A stretch of DNA of 10,161 bases from contig JANXLO010000569.1 in NCBI GenBank assembly GCA_025355115.1, positions 1 through 10,161 of the forward strand. The letters are read 5' to 3'. A program made the position numbers and the translations under genes. The stretch comes from Chthonomonadaceae bacterium. GTDB lineage: Bacteria; Armatimonadota; Chthonomonadetes; Chthonomonadales; Chthonomonadaceae. Of the stretch, positions 1-5,908 are shown one piece after another (within the stretch, counting starts at the first letter, position 1; every line of letters begins with the position of its first letter). The notes below the pieces were generated by a model. The model had not been told where the DNA came from. It saw only the letters and a program-made list of their open reading frames with translations, and ran no database searches.

Positions 1-434
1 TGGCCGTGCGTGACGATGGCGACCTGACGGACTGCATCCTTTTCCGCCTTCAACTGCGCGGCAAACGCCTGAAGCGAACTGGCAGTCACGCGCTCGGAAG
101 CGGCCTTGGGGGGCGCGGCGGACTGCGGCATGACGGGGGGAACAAGGGCTGGCTTCGGCAATGGGGAGGGAGCGGCATCAGCTGTGTGAGAGCTTGCGTT
201 CAGCAGCCGGCGCACCTCTTCGGGAGAGAGCCCCATTTTGGTGAGCTCCGCCTCGAGGTGACGCCGCTTCTCAACGTCCGAGAGCGGATCGGCTCCCGTG
301 GGCGAAACTGCCTGCGTCGGCTCTGCGGGCGGTCGGACGGGCAGCGCGAAAGCCTGGGTCGGCTCAGGCTGGGGGCGGGTGGGCGGCGGGAGAGCCTGAG
401 TCGGCTCGGGCGTCGGTCGTTCTACGTTCTCCAT
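1..434 (-). CDS. Proline-rich protein of unknown function, N-terminal part (runs off left edge)
   Basis: An open frame with no stop runs from an ATG at 434 to the window edge (144 codons seen). GGAGGG lies about 10 bases before the ATG, and the gene begins 30 bases after the rsfS stop, so it is probably the last visible gene of the LmbE-nadD-rsfS operon. Residues 1-50 are rich in Pro and hold three copies of EPTQA at residues 10, 24 and 38, an exact 14-residue period. A short charged, helix-like stretch follows (about residues 51-80, containing SPEEVRRLL), then a second Pro/Ala-rich linker, then a helix-like part (about 116-138) leading into VAIVTHGH at the cut. The tail looks disordered. No signal peptide or membrane segment is visible. 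I do not recognise the family, and the functional domain probably lies beyond the edge. LCP-family proteins often neighbour nadD and rsfS, but nothing here shows one. Confidence 0.7.
   Translation of the reverse strand, partial: MENVERPTPEPTQALPPPTRPQPEPTQAFALPVRPPAEPTQAVSPTGADPLSDVEKRRHLEAELTKMGLSPEEVRRLLNASSHTADAAPSPLPKPALVPPVMPQSAAPPKAASERVTASSLQAFAAQLKAEKDAVRQVAIVTHG
282..407 (-). repeat. Three tandem 42-base coding repeats (14 residues each)
   Basis: Inside the proline-rich gene, GAGCCGAC-CAGGC blocks start at 407, 365 and 323 on the minus strand, exactly 42 bases apart. They encode EPTQA followed by nine Pro-rich residues. The first two units are the most alike and the third has diverged after the first seven codons. 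This looks like in-frame expansion of a disordered linker. Confidence 0.7.
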
Positions 435-464
435 GCGTTCCACCCTCCGTAGCGCGAAATGTGA

Positions 465-1001
465 TCAGGGAGCGAGCGAAGAGGCGTTGAGCGTCGCTGG
501 CTCCGGGGTCAGGTTGAGTTCGAGGCGCGGCGCCTCGGCCCAGAACTCCTCCAGGCTGTAGAAGGCTCGCTGCTCCTCCGCCATGACGTGCGCGACGACA
601 TCACCGAAATCGATGAGGATCCAGGTCGCCTCCTGATAGCCTTCCATGCGCAGTTTGCGGTACCCGCTCATGCGCATCTTCTCCTCCATCCGGTCGGCGA
701 TGCCGCGTATCTGGATGGACGACTTGCCGGTGCAGATGACGAAGAAATCGGCGATGATTGTCAGGCCGCGAAGGTCGAGCGCGACAATGTCGGAAGCCTT
801 GATCGCATCGGCCGCCCGCACGACGATCTCCAATCGCTCTTCAGTTCCAAGCTCCTCGAGCACGGCAACGGGCTCGGCTTCCTCAAAGAGGTCGTCCTCT
901 TCGATCTCAATTTCTTCCATATCTTCCTCTTCCAATTCTGCCATCTTCAATTCGTCCTCCTCAAGGAGGATCGGGTCTTCTTTTTCATTCGGATGCGTCA
1001 C
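465..1001 (-). CDS. rsfS: Ribosomal silencing factor RsfS with acidic N-terminal extension
   Basis: RsfS (Iojap/DUF143 family) binds uL14 on the 50S subunit and blocks subunit joining when nutrients are short. The domain spans about residues 53-160 and shows the family pattern: ASDIVALDLRGL, then IADFFVICTGKS, a GYRK...EGYQEATWILIDFGDVVAHVM block and RAFYSLEEFW. Most RsfS proteins are about 105-120 residues; this one is 178. The extra length is mainly a very acidic N-terminal tail (24 Asp/Glu among residues 6-50), plus about 18 residues after the domain. The start used is GTG at 1001, whose GTGA overlaps the nadD stop by 4 bases and has CGGAGA upstream. An ATG at residue 20 with GGAGG 11 bases upstream is a real alternative; it would shorten the tail but leave most of it. 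Position in the operon: after nadD, before the proline-rich gene. Confidence 0.93.
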   Translation of the reverse strand: MTHPNEKEDPILLEEDELKMAELEEEDMEEIEIEEDDLFEEAEPVAVLEELGTEERLEIVVRAADAIKASDIVALDLRGLTIIADFFVICTGKSSIQIRGIADRMEEKMRMSGYRKLRMEGYQEATWILIDFGDVVAHVMAEEQRAFYSLEEFWAEAPRLELNLTPEPATLNASSLAP

Positions 1002-1681
1002 GATGTTGTCTCCGGGAACTGGGTGCTTCCGATAGGAATGGCCGCGTTCTCATACAGATGATTCTTTTCAATGTAGTCGCGCACCCCGTCCGGGGTGAGG
1101 TAGCGCGCAGGCAGGCCGAGACGAATGCGCTCGCGAATCTCCGTCGATGAGATTCCGATGGCGGTCGTGCCGAGCATCAGAATGCGCTGCAAGTAGGAGG
1201 GCGGCAACCGCTCCGCAAGGGATTCAGGGCTGAAGCCGGGCCGCGTCGCGGCGATGAAGGTCACCATTCGGATGATCTCTTCGTGCCGCCGCCAGGTGAG
1301 AATGTCGGCGATGGCGTCCACTCCAGTGATGTAGAACAGCTCAGCCGCCGGGTGCTGCGCCTGCAGCAGGGTCAATGTCTCCACCGTGTAAGATGGTCCC
1401 GGCCTATCCAGTTCAAGGGAAAGACAGGTGAAAGCCGAGTTGTCGGCGGTTGCGATTCGGGTCATTTCATAGCGATGGCGGGCTGCCGTCAGCAGATAGT
1501 CACTCTTATGGGGCGGCGCGCCGTTGGGCACGAAAAGTATTCCATCCAGACTGAACCTTGCCCGAGCCTCCTCCGCTACAAACAGATGCCCATTGTGGAT
1601 CGGGTCGAACGTGCCGCCCATAATTCCAAGGCGCTCGCCCGTCGCCGTCACCTCAGTTTCCGATTTCCCGCTCAGCGGCAT
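998..1681 (-). CDS. nadD: Nicotinate-nucleotide adenylyltransferase
   Basis: NadD joins nicotinate mononucleotide and ATP to form deamido-NAD in cytoplasmic NAD synthesis. The nucleotidyltransferase signature GGTFDPIHNGH is at residues 22-32, followed by FVPNGAPPHK, and the ISSTEIRERI block near residues 176-185 is the C-terminal ATP-binding motif of the family. DNSAFTCLSLELDRPGPSYT is the usual substrate-site region. At 227 residues the length is slightly above the common 200-215, with a short extra N-terminus and a roughly 15-residue tail. The ATG at 1681 lies inside the end of the upstream LmbE-like gene (10-base overlap), with GGGAG 12 bases upstream. The gene end overlaps the rsfS start by 4 bases. 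The nadD-rsfS pairing is common in bacteria. Translational coupling across the overlaps is inferred. Confidence 0.95.
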   Translation of the reverse strand: MPLSGKSETEVTATGERLGIMGGTFDPIHNGHLFVAEEARARFSLDGILFVPNGAPPHKSDYLLTAARHRYEMTRIATADNSAFTCLSLELDRPGPSYTVETLTLLQAQHPAAELFYITGVDAIADILTWRRHEEIIRMVTFIAATRPGFSPESLAERLPPSYLQRILMLGTTAIGISSTEIRERIRLGLPARYLTPDGVRDYIEKNHLYENAAIPIGSTQFPETTS

Positions 1682-3165
1682 TGCAGGAACCGCTCCCCCG
1701 TTCTGTCCACCTCCGCCCCGCTGAGGATGGTAGTGACCCCAATGGCGAGCGTGCGAACTTCGGCACCGGCGAGAGGGTGGGACAGCAGGCTCCAGGGCAC
1801 CTCCGCGATCAGACTGCGACCCTGAGCGCTGCAGCGAACTCCTTGAGGCGAAGCGCTCGTCTCCCTGTCAGGTTGAAGCGCGATGTGGAACGAGCTTGCC
1901 GCCGTCTCGCCATTTGGCCCAAAGGCCCTCAACCGAAACTGATAGACGAATCGGCCGCTTATCGGCTGGCGGGTGTCGAGCCTCAGATGAAGCGTTTCAC
2001 CCTCTCGGCAGGCGTAGAGTGAGCGGATGTCGCCTCCGCCCTGCATGTCGCGCAGCACAGTGTCGCGGGCCGGGTCGAGCAGAACAGGAGGCAGCTTCGC
2101 CCACGTCAGCAGGTCTGCGCCGGGCGCGATGGCTCCGCGTTCCAGCACGGGCAGACGCATCTCCGGCAGAGTCCCAAAGAACTCGGTGCGCCGGGCGAAA
2201 GCGCTCAGAAATTCGTGCGCGATCTCGATCTGTGAAGTATAGAGCGCGATGCTCCGCGCCTTGCGCTCCGTCTGCCGGGGCGTGAGAGTCAGAAGCTCCC
2301 ACCGCGTATCCAGATTTCGCATTTCGACGGGAGGCAGCAGCGGCGCGTCCGGATGCATCCCCTGCGGCAATGGCCAGTCCCCGCGGTGCACCAGATAGTA
2401 GCGCAGACGTATCTGCGAGGCCCAGCCCGCCTCCTTAGGATCGGACTGGAGTTCGGAGACTGCGCGGGTCACGAATGCTGCGGCGGCGGCATGGTCGGAG
2501 TGGTCATCCGAAGGATGCGTCACGGTAACCAGTGTCGGACGAAATGCACGCAAGGTCGATTTGATGTCGGCGAGCAGATCCTGCCCACAGTAGCGGGCGG
2601 AGCGGTCGAATGTGTCTGCGTAAGGCGAGCGGTCTCGCCCGGTGAAGACCGACGCATAAGGCTCATTCGGCGACCAGTGATCGTTCCACAGCGCCGCGAG
2701 CCCGCGATCCGGATAGCCCAGAAACAGCACGTCCTTGCTGGTCACGCCCAGTCCAGCAAGTGCGGTGTGCGATTCATCCTGCCGGAGCGCGGCAAAGCGG
2801 ATATAGTCCTGCGGGCCGATGCGCAAAGTCCGAGCCTGCCGCACCACGGCCGAGCGAAACCCGTCGCCGTTGGTGAGCATTACGGTTCGAACCGCTCCTC
2901 CGGCCTCCAGAGTTTGCTGCATCAGCCCTCCGCATCCCAGCGTCTCATCGTCGCAGTGCGGCGCGAAAACGAGCAGTCGCTCATGCGGGCCTGGCGCTGG
3001 CAGAGCGGGCAATCGGACGGAGGCAGCGGAGGCATAGGCGGCTCGCTGACGCCAGAAGAAGGACGCCCCCGCCCCGCCGAAATAGACGCAGGGCAACGAC
3101 AGGCCGACGAGCAGCCAGCGCAATACGAACAGCGGAGGCCGTGAAGAGGTGCGACGACCGGGCAA
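1672..3165 (-). CDS. Membrane-anchored LmbE/PIG-L family zinc deacetylase-like protein
   Basis: The family contains zinc-dependent N-deacetylases acting on GlcNAc-type sugars (LmbE, MshB, PIG-L). Residues about 11-34 form one hydrophobic segment after a basic start (RRTSSR), so the protein is probably anchored with the catalytic part outside the cytoplasm. The metal motif PHCDDE is at residues 69-74 (usually AHPDDE; the Pro is Cys here), and HPSDDHSDH at 217-225 gives the later ligand histidines. Residues 1-340 fit the deacetylase region with some insertions. Residues about 355-497 form a separate part, apparently beta-rich, resembling carbohydrate-binding or DOMON-like folds, but I cannot name it. 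At 497 residues it is about twice a simple LmbE protein. The start is TTG at 3165, chosen because AGGAGG lies 5 bases upstream. The substrate is unknown. It is the first gene of the operon with nadD, overlapping it by 10 bases. Confidence 0.85.
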   Translation of the reverse strand: MPGRRTSSRPPLFVLRWLLVGLSLPCVYFGGAGASFFWRQRAAYASAASVRLPALPAPGPHERLLVFAPHCDDETLGCGGLMQQTLEAGGAVRTVMLTNGDGFRSAVVRQARTLRIGPQDYIRFAALRQDESHTALAGLGVTSKDVLFLGYPDRGLAALWNDHWSPNEPYASVFTGRDRSPYADTFDRSARYCGQDLLADIKSTLRAFRPTLVTVTHPSDDHSDHAAAAAFVTRAVSELQSDPKEAGWASQIRLRYYLVHRGDWPLPQGMHPDAPLLPPVEMRNLDTRWELLTLTPRQTERKARSIALYTSQIEIAHEFLSAFARRTEFFGTLPEMRLPVLERGAIAPGADLLTWAKLPPVLLDPARDTVLRDMQGGGDIRSLYACREGETLHLRLDTRQPISGRFVYQFRLRAFGPNGETAASSFHIALQPDRETSASPQGVRCSAQGRSLIAEVPWSLLSHPLAGAEVRTLAIGVTTILSGAEVDRTGERFLQCR

Positions 3166-3202
3166 GAACTCCTCCTGAGAGTGAGCAGGGCTTCAGATGC
3201 GG

Positions 3203-3241
3203 AAAAGGGGCCAAACCCGGCTCGCCGCCGGACTCGGCCCC
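3203..3241 (-). terminator. Rho-independent terminator after tRNA-Ser
   Basis: On the minus strand GGGGCC pairs with GGCCCC, enclosing a second stem CCGGC/GCCGG, and the hairpin is followed directly by TTTT. It lies 30 bases past the tRNA 3' end, as expected for a tRNA terminator. Only 37 bases separate it from the TTG start of the LmbE-like gene, so it could also control read-through into that operon. Confidence 0.75.
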
Positions 3242-3270
3242 TCTCACTAGAACCAGACCGAAGAACAGAA

Positions 3271-3359
3271 CGGAGTGAGAGGGATTCGAACCCTCGAAAG
3301 GCGATTAACCTTTACACGATTTCCAATCGTGCTCCTTCGACCAACTCGGACATCACTCC
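3271..3359 (-). tRNA. tRNA-Ser (anticodon GGA)
   Basis: The minus strand folds as a class II tRNA of 89 bases. The acceptor stem is GGAGTGA/TCACTCC with discriminator G73. The D arm is TCC/GGA. The anticodon stem CACGA/TCGTG holds the loop TTGGAAA with GGA at 3322-3324. A long variable arm, AAAGG/CCTTT, and the T arm GAGGG-TTCGAAT-CCCTC follow. The long variable arm and G73 are serine identity elements. GGA reads UCC and UCU codons. CCA is not encoded, so it must be added after transcription. Confidence 0.97.
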
Positions 3360-3476
3360 ATACGGAGACAGATCGCACAGGCTCTACGCAACTGCCTGAA
3401 ACCGGGCGGAGGTGACGGGAGCGGGAAGCAAAGGTGCCGAGCGGAGAGTGTCCGGCGCCTGCGAAATCCAAAATCT

Positions 3477-3505
3477 ATTATATCATGCCCGAACGTCCCT
3501 GTCAA
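3477..3505 (-). promoter_or_regulatory. Consensus sigma70 promoter for tRNA-Ser
   Basis: On the minus strand TTGACA (3500-3505) is followed by a 17-base spacer and TATAAT (3477-3482), with TG one base before the -10 box (extended -10). Both hexamers match the consensus perfectly. Transcription should start near 3470, giving a 5' leader of about 110 bases before the mature tRNA at 3359. This is a strong promoter, as expected for a stable RNA gene. Confidence 0.88.
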
Positions 3506-3560
3506 TGAACGGATGGGTTCTCTGGGCCTGTCTTGCTGCCCCCGAGTCGAAAAAAACTCA

Positions 3561-4748
3561 CTACTTCAGGCGTTGGGCGCCCTGAGCGGCAGTGGTGACA
3601 TAGATAGCGGGGGTAAGGCCCGTCGCCTGTTTGTACAGCGCAGGAACCTCCTGCTGGAATTTTTCGACTGCCTCGGTCGCGACGAGGCTGACTGTGCAGC
3701 CCCCGAATCCCGCCCCCGTCATGCGCGCCCCGTAGACCCCCTCGATCGAGCGGGCGGCCTCCACCATAGCATCCAGCTCCCTGCAGCTGACCTCATAGTC
3801 GTGCTGCAGGCTGTAGTGAGATTCGTTCATGAGCTGTCCAAAGCGCGTAATGTCTCCGGCCTTCAGTGCGGTGACGCTCTCGAGTGTGCGGGCATCCTCG
3901 GTCACAACGTGACGTGCTCGGCGGCGAGTCTCCTCCGGCAGACGATCGGCGTATCTCTCGAAATCGGCCAGTGAAACGTCGCGCAAAGCGATGATCTCCG
4001 GAAGAGACTCCTTGAGTATTTCCACTGCGCGCTCGCACTCCGCACGGCGCGTGTTGTACTCCGAATCCACCAGTCCGCGCTTCTTGTTGGTGTCCGCGAT
4101 CACGATTGTCACACCGGACTGCGGCAGAGGCACCGCCTCGTAGGTGAGCGAGCGGGTGTCGATCAGAAGCGCGTGATCCTTCTGCCCCAGGGCCGAGATG
4201 AACTGATCCATTATCCCCACGTTGACGCCGACGAACTCGCGCTCGGCCCGCTGCGCCAGCAGAGCCAAACGCACCGGCTCGAGTTCCAGGCCCGCCCCAG
4301 CCGCGAACGCCAGCCCGCTCGCGACGAGCATAGCCGCGGAGGACGACAGCCCTGCCCCCAGCGGCACATCTCCCAGAGTCACGCAGTTCATGCCCTGCGT
4401 CCCCAGTCCCTCCTCATGCAGCACCCAGGCCATCGCCCGAATGTAGTTGCTCCAGCGCTCGCGGCCCTCGGTCGCAGGCTGAATATCCTCTAGGGTGAAG
4501 GTGGACGACTGGTTGAAATTGAGGGCGTAGGCACGCACCTGGCGATCCGTTCGCGGCGCGGCGGCGATCAGTACATCGCGGTCGATGGCCGCGGGAAACA
4601 CGAATCCATCGTTGTAGTCCGTGTGTTCACCGATCAGATTGACGCGCCCCGGCGCCCGCACGAGAATCGTCGGCTGCATGCCGAAAAGCGCCGTGAATCT
4701 CGTCTCGATCTCTGTTATTCGGGAAGTTCCATTGAGGGGGATGAGCAT
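3561..4748 (-). CDS. galK: Galactokinase
   Basis: GalK phosphorylates galactose with ATP to galactose-1-phosphate, the entry step of the Leloir pathway. It is a GHMP-fold kinase. Visible motifs are the galactokinase signature GRVNLIGEHTDYNDG (residues 34-48), the ATP-binding loop GAGLSSSAAM (131-140), GIMDQF with the likely catalytic Asp at 181, and the third GHMP motif MTGAGFGG (343-350). Arg31 is the likely transition-state partner. From the ATG at 4748 the protein is 395 residues, close to E. coli GalK (382). The open frame reaches an ATG at 4850, but that lies upstream of the likely promoter (4821-4850) and the extra residues do not resemble the family, so the shorter start is preferred. 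The SD is weak (AAGG about 11 bases before). No galT or galE is in the window, so the rest of the pathway must be elsewhere. Confidence 0.96.
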   Translation of the reverse strand: MLIPLNGTSRITEIETRFTALFGMQPTILVRAPGRVNLIGEHTDYNDGFVFPAAIDRDVLIAAAPRTDRQVRAYALNFNQSSTFTLEDIQPATEGRERWSNYIRAMAWVLHEEGLGTQGMNCVTLGDVPLGAGLSSSAAMLVASGLAFAAGAGLELEPVRLALLAQRAEREFVGVNVGIMDQFISALGQKDHALLIDTRSLTYEAVPLPQSGVTIVIADTNKKRGLVDSEYNTRRAECERAVEILKESLPEIIALRDVSLADFERYADRLPEETRRRARHVVTEDARTLESVTALKAGDITRFGQLMNESHYSLQHDYEVSCRELDAMVEAARSIEGVYGARMTGAGFGGCTVSLVATEAVEKFQQEVPALYKQATGLTPAIYVTTAAQGAQRLK

Positions 4749-4820
4749 GGCCGTTCGCCTTAATAGTGTCACGGAATGTTTTGCGGACGCGCTACGCCGG
4801 GATCGTCCGCATCTCGACGC

Positions 4821-4850
4821 AGTATAGCACACCGCCCGAGGCGGCGGCAA
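4821..4850 (-). promoter_or_regulatory. Probable galK promoter
   Basis: On the minus strand TTGCCG (4845-4850), an 18-base spacer and TATACT (4821-4826) match the sigma70 pattern, with TG one base before the -10. The predicted start near 4814 leaves a leader of about 65 bases before the galK ATG. It lies just after the end of the transglutaminase gene, so galK is probably transcribed on its own. Confidence 0.55.
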
Positions 4851-4865
4851 GAGGATGCCGCTTGC

Positions 4866-5675
4866 CTATTCGCTGACCAGATCCGAAATCACGACGAACT
4901 TCTTCAGCAGCGCACTGCCGAACGAGGTGGTCAGCGCCACGTCAACGGCATCTCGCCCCGTCCCCATCAGCAGGCGCCCAATTCTCGGCTGATTGTTGCG
5001 CGCATCGAAGGTATGCCACTCCCCGCCCAGATAGACCTGAAACCAAGCGGCGAAGTCCATGTCCCCGTTTACAGGTACGCCGATGTCAGGAATGTAGCCG
5101 GTCGCATATCGGGCCGGAATGTTCAGTGCGCGGCAGAAGGTGATCGCCAGATGCTGAAAATCCCTACAGACTCCAGTGCCTTCATTGAACACATCGAATG
5201 CGGTTTTGGAGGGATGAGTCAACTGATAATCGAACCGCACGTGGGAGTTGACCCAGTCGCAGATCACCTGCACCCGATCCCATCCCTGCGCAGTCGACGC
5301 TCCAAAAAGCTTCCATGCGGTGTCGGAGAGGCGATCGACCTCGCAGTAGCGGCTGCTCAGGAGGAACTGAAGCGTCTCGGCGGGCAGGGACTCTACGGCG
5401 TGCTGAAATGCGCCTCGGTCGACCGGGTCGGGCAGGCCGTCGTCGGGGACATCGGTGCCGCTGAAAATGCGGAATGTCCCGGTGGGAGCGACCAGTCGCC
5501 CGCATCGGTTGCCGAACCCATCGTTGTACTCCTCTATGGGCACCGCCGGCTCGGTGAGGATTCGGTCAGGCGACTCCAGGCCGCCGAGCAGCGAGGGATG
5601 CAGATTGAGCAGGACGATCATAGGCGTGGGAGCCGCCATCTCGAAAACTATGTCATAACCGACGCGAATAAGCAT
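4866..5675 (-). CDS. Transglutaminase-like (cysteine protease fold) family protein
   Basis: The protein belongs to the bacterial transglutaminase-like superfamily, with an N-terminal beta-rich half (residues 1-125) and the core domain after it. The core shows GTGVCRDFQHLAITFCRALNIPARYATGY, with the nucleophile Cys170, and then WFQVYLGGEWHTFDARN with the Asp of the triad at 224. The usual HAW before this block is AAW here (residues 209-211), so the standard catalytic His is absent; I recall similar proteins with SAW at this point. PRIGRLLMGTGRDAVDVA is typical of this subfamily. There is no signal peptide, so it is probably cytoplasmic. The start is ATG 5675, with AGGAG 7 bases upstream; a longer frame up to 5744 lacks support. 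Length is 269 residues. The substrate is unknown; members are annotated as peptidases or cross-linking enzymes without proof. Confidence 0.85.
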   Translation of the reverse strand: MLIRVGYDIVFEMAAPTPMIVLLNLHPSLLGGLESPDRILTEPAVPIEEYNDGFGNRCGRLVAPTGTFRIFSGTDVPDDGLPDPVDRGAFQHAVESLPAETLQFLLSSRYCEVDRLSDTAWKLFGASTAQGWDRVQVICDWVNSHVRFDYQLTHPSKTAFDVFNEGTGVCRDFQHLAITFCRALNIPARYATGYIPDIGVPVNGDMDFAAWFQVYLGGEWHTFDARNNQPRIGRLLMGTGRDAVDVALTTSFGSALLKKFVVISDLVSE

Positions 5676-5780
5676 GAAATTCTCCTGAGAAACGGTCGCA
5701 GGTTGGCAGCACCTTCGGCTCGAAAGGCTCGTAATCCGACTCATTTCACCAGTCGGCCTGCTCTCTTTTTCAACCTCTAC

Positions 5781-5861
5781 TTACGGACTGCCCGGCTCGA
5801 AAGTGCCTGCCGGCAGGGAAAGTAAGGTCTCCTTTCGGTGCTGCTTCCCGCTCTGCTGCAT
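5781..5861 (-). CDS. Possible 26-residue ORF (leader or small protein)
   Basis: An ATG at 5861 on the minus strand is preceded by AGGAGG with a 6-base spacer, supplied by the left arm of the inverted repeat, and the frame runs 26 codons to TAA. The peptide is polar and basic at first (MQQSGKQHRKETLL) and then Pro/Gly-rich. It ends 105 bases before the transglutaminase start, so it could be a leader peptide or an uncharacterised small protein. It has no recognised family. The excellent SD is the only support and may be a by-product of the repeat. Confidence 0.3.
   Translation of the reverse strand: MQQSGKQHRKETLLSLPAGTFEPGSP
5806..5817. repeat. 12-bp palindrome flanked by GAAAGT direct repeats
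   Basis: CCTGCCGGCAGG is a perfect palindrome. GAAAGT occurs on each side (5799-5804 and 5818-5823), 19 bases apart, about two helical turns. It lies between the divergent transglutaminase and M15 peptidase genes, so it could be an operator, but it is inside the possible 26-codon ORF. Function is not shown. Confidence 0.4.
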
Positions 5862-5908
5862 ATTCGCCTCCTGCGGCGGCACTACAAGTGAAAAAGGAGG
5901 CGAATATG
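5859..5908. repeat. 14-bp inverted repeat carrying an SD and ATG on both strands
   Basis: CATATTCGCCTCCT (5859-5872) and AGGAGGCGAATATG (5895-5908) are perfect inverted copies separated by 22 bases. Each strand therefore reads AGGAGGCGAATATG, a full SD, spacer and ATG. The right arm is the translation start of the M15 peptidase gene. In an mRNA that includes both arms, the hairpin would bury the SD and start codon. It could equally be a DNA-level operator. Confidence 0.9.

Noticed and set aside
6..452. 148-codon plus-strand frame at the left edge
   Set aside because: It is Gly/Arg-rich as expected for the antisense of a Pro-rich gene. The minus frame has the better SD and operon position.
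2353..3144. 263-codon open frame on the plus strand
   Set aside because: It is antisense to the LmbE-like gene, whose metal motifs fix the true frame.
3506..3560. Possible terminator just after galK
   Set aside because: There is a T-run after the stop, but the only stems are GAGT/ACTC and GGGC/GCCC, and no hairpin precedes a T-run in the right order.
4749..4850. Longer galK N-terminus from ATG 4850
   Set aside because: The added residues do not match galactokinases, and the likely promoter lies inside this stretch.
5725..5770. CCGACT/AGTCGG hairpin followed by CTCTTTTT on the plus strand
   Set aside because: It looks like a plus-strand terminator, but no plus-strand gene ends there and the stem is only six pairs.
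4776..5825. 349-codon open frame on the plus strand
   Set aside because: It is antisense to the transglutaminase and galK start, has no recognisable motif, and results from high GC.
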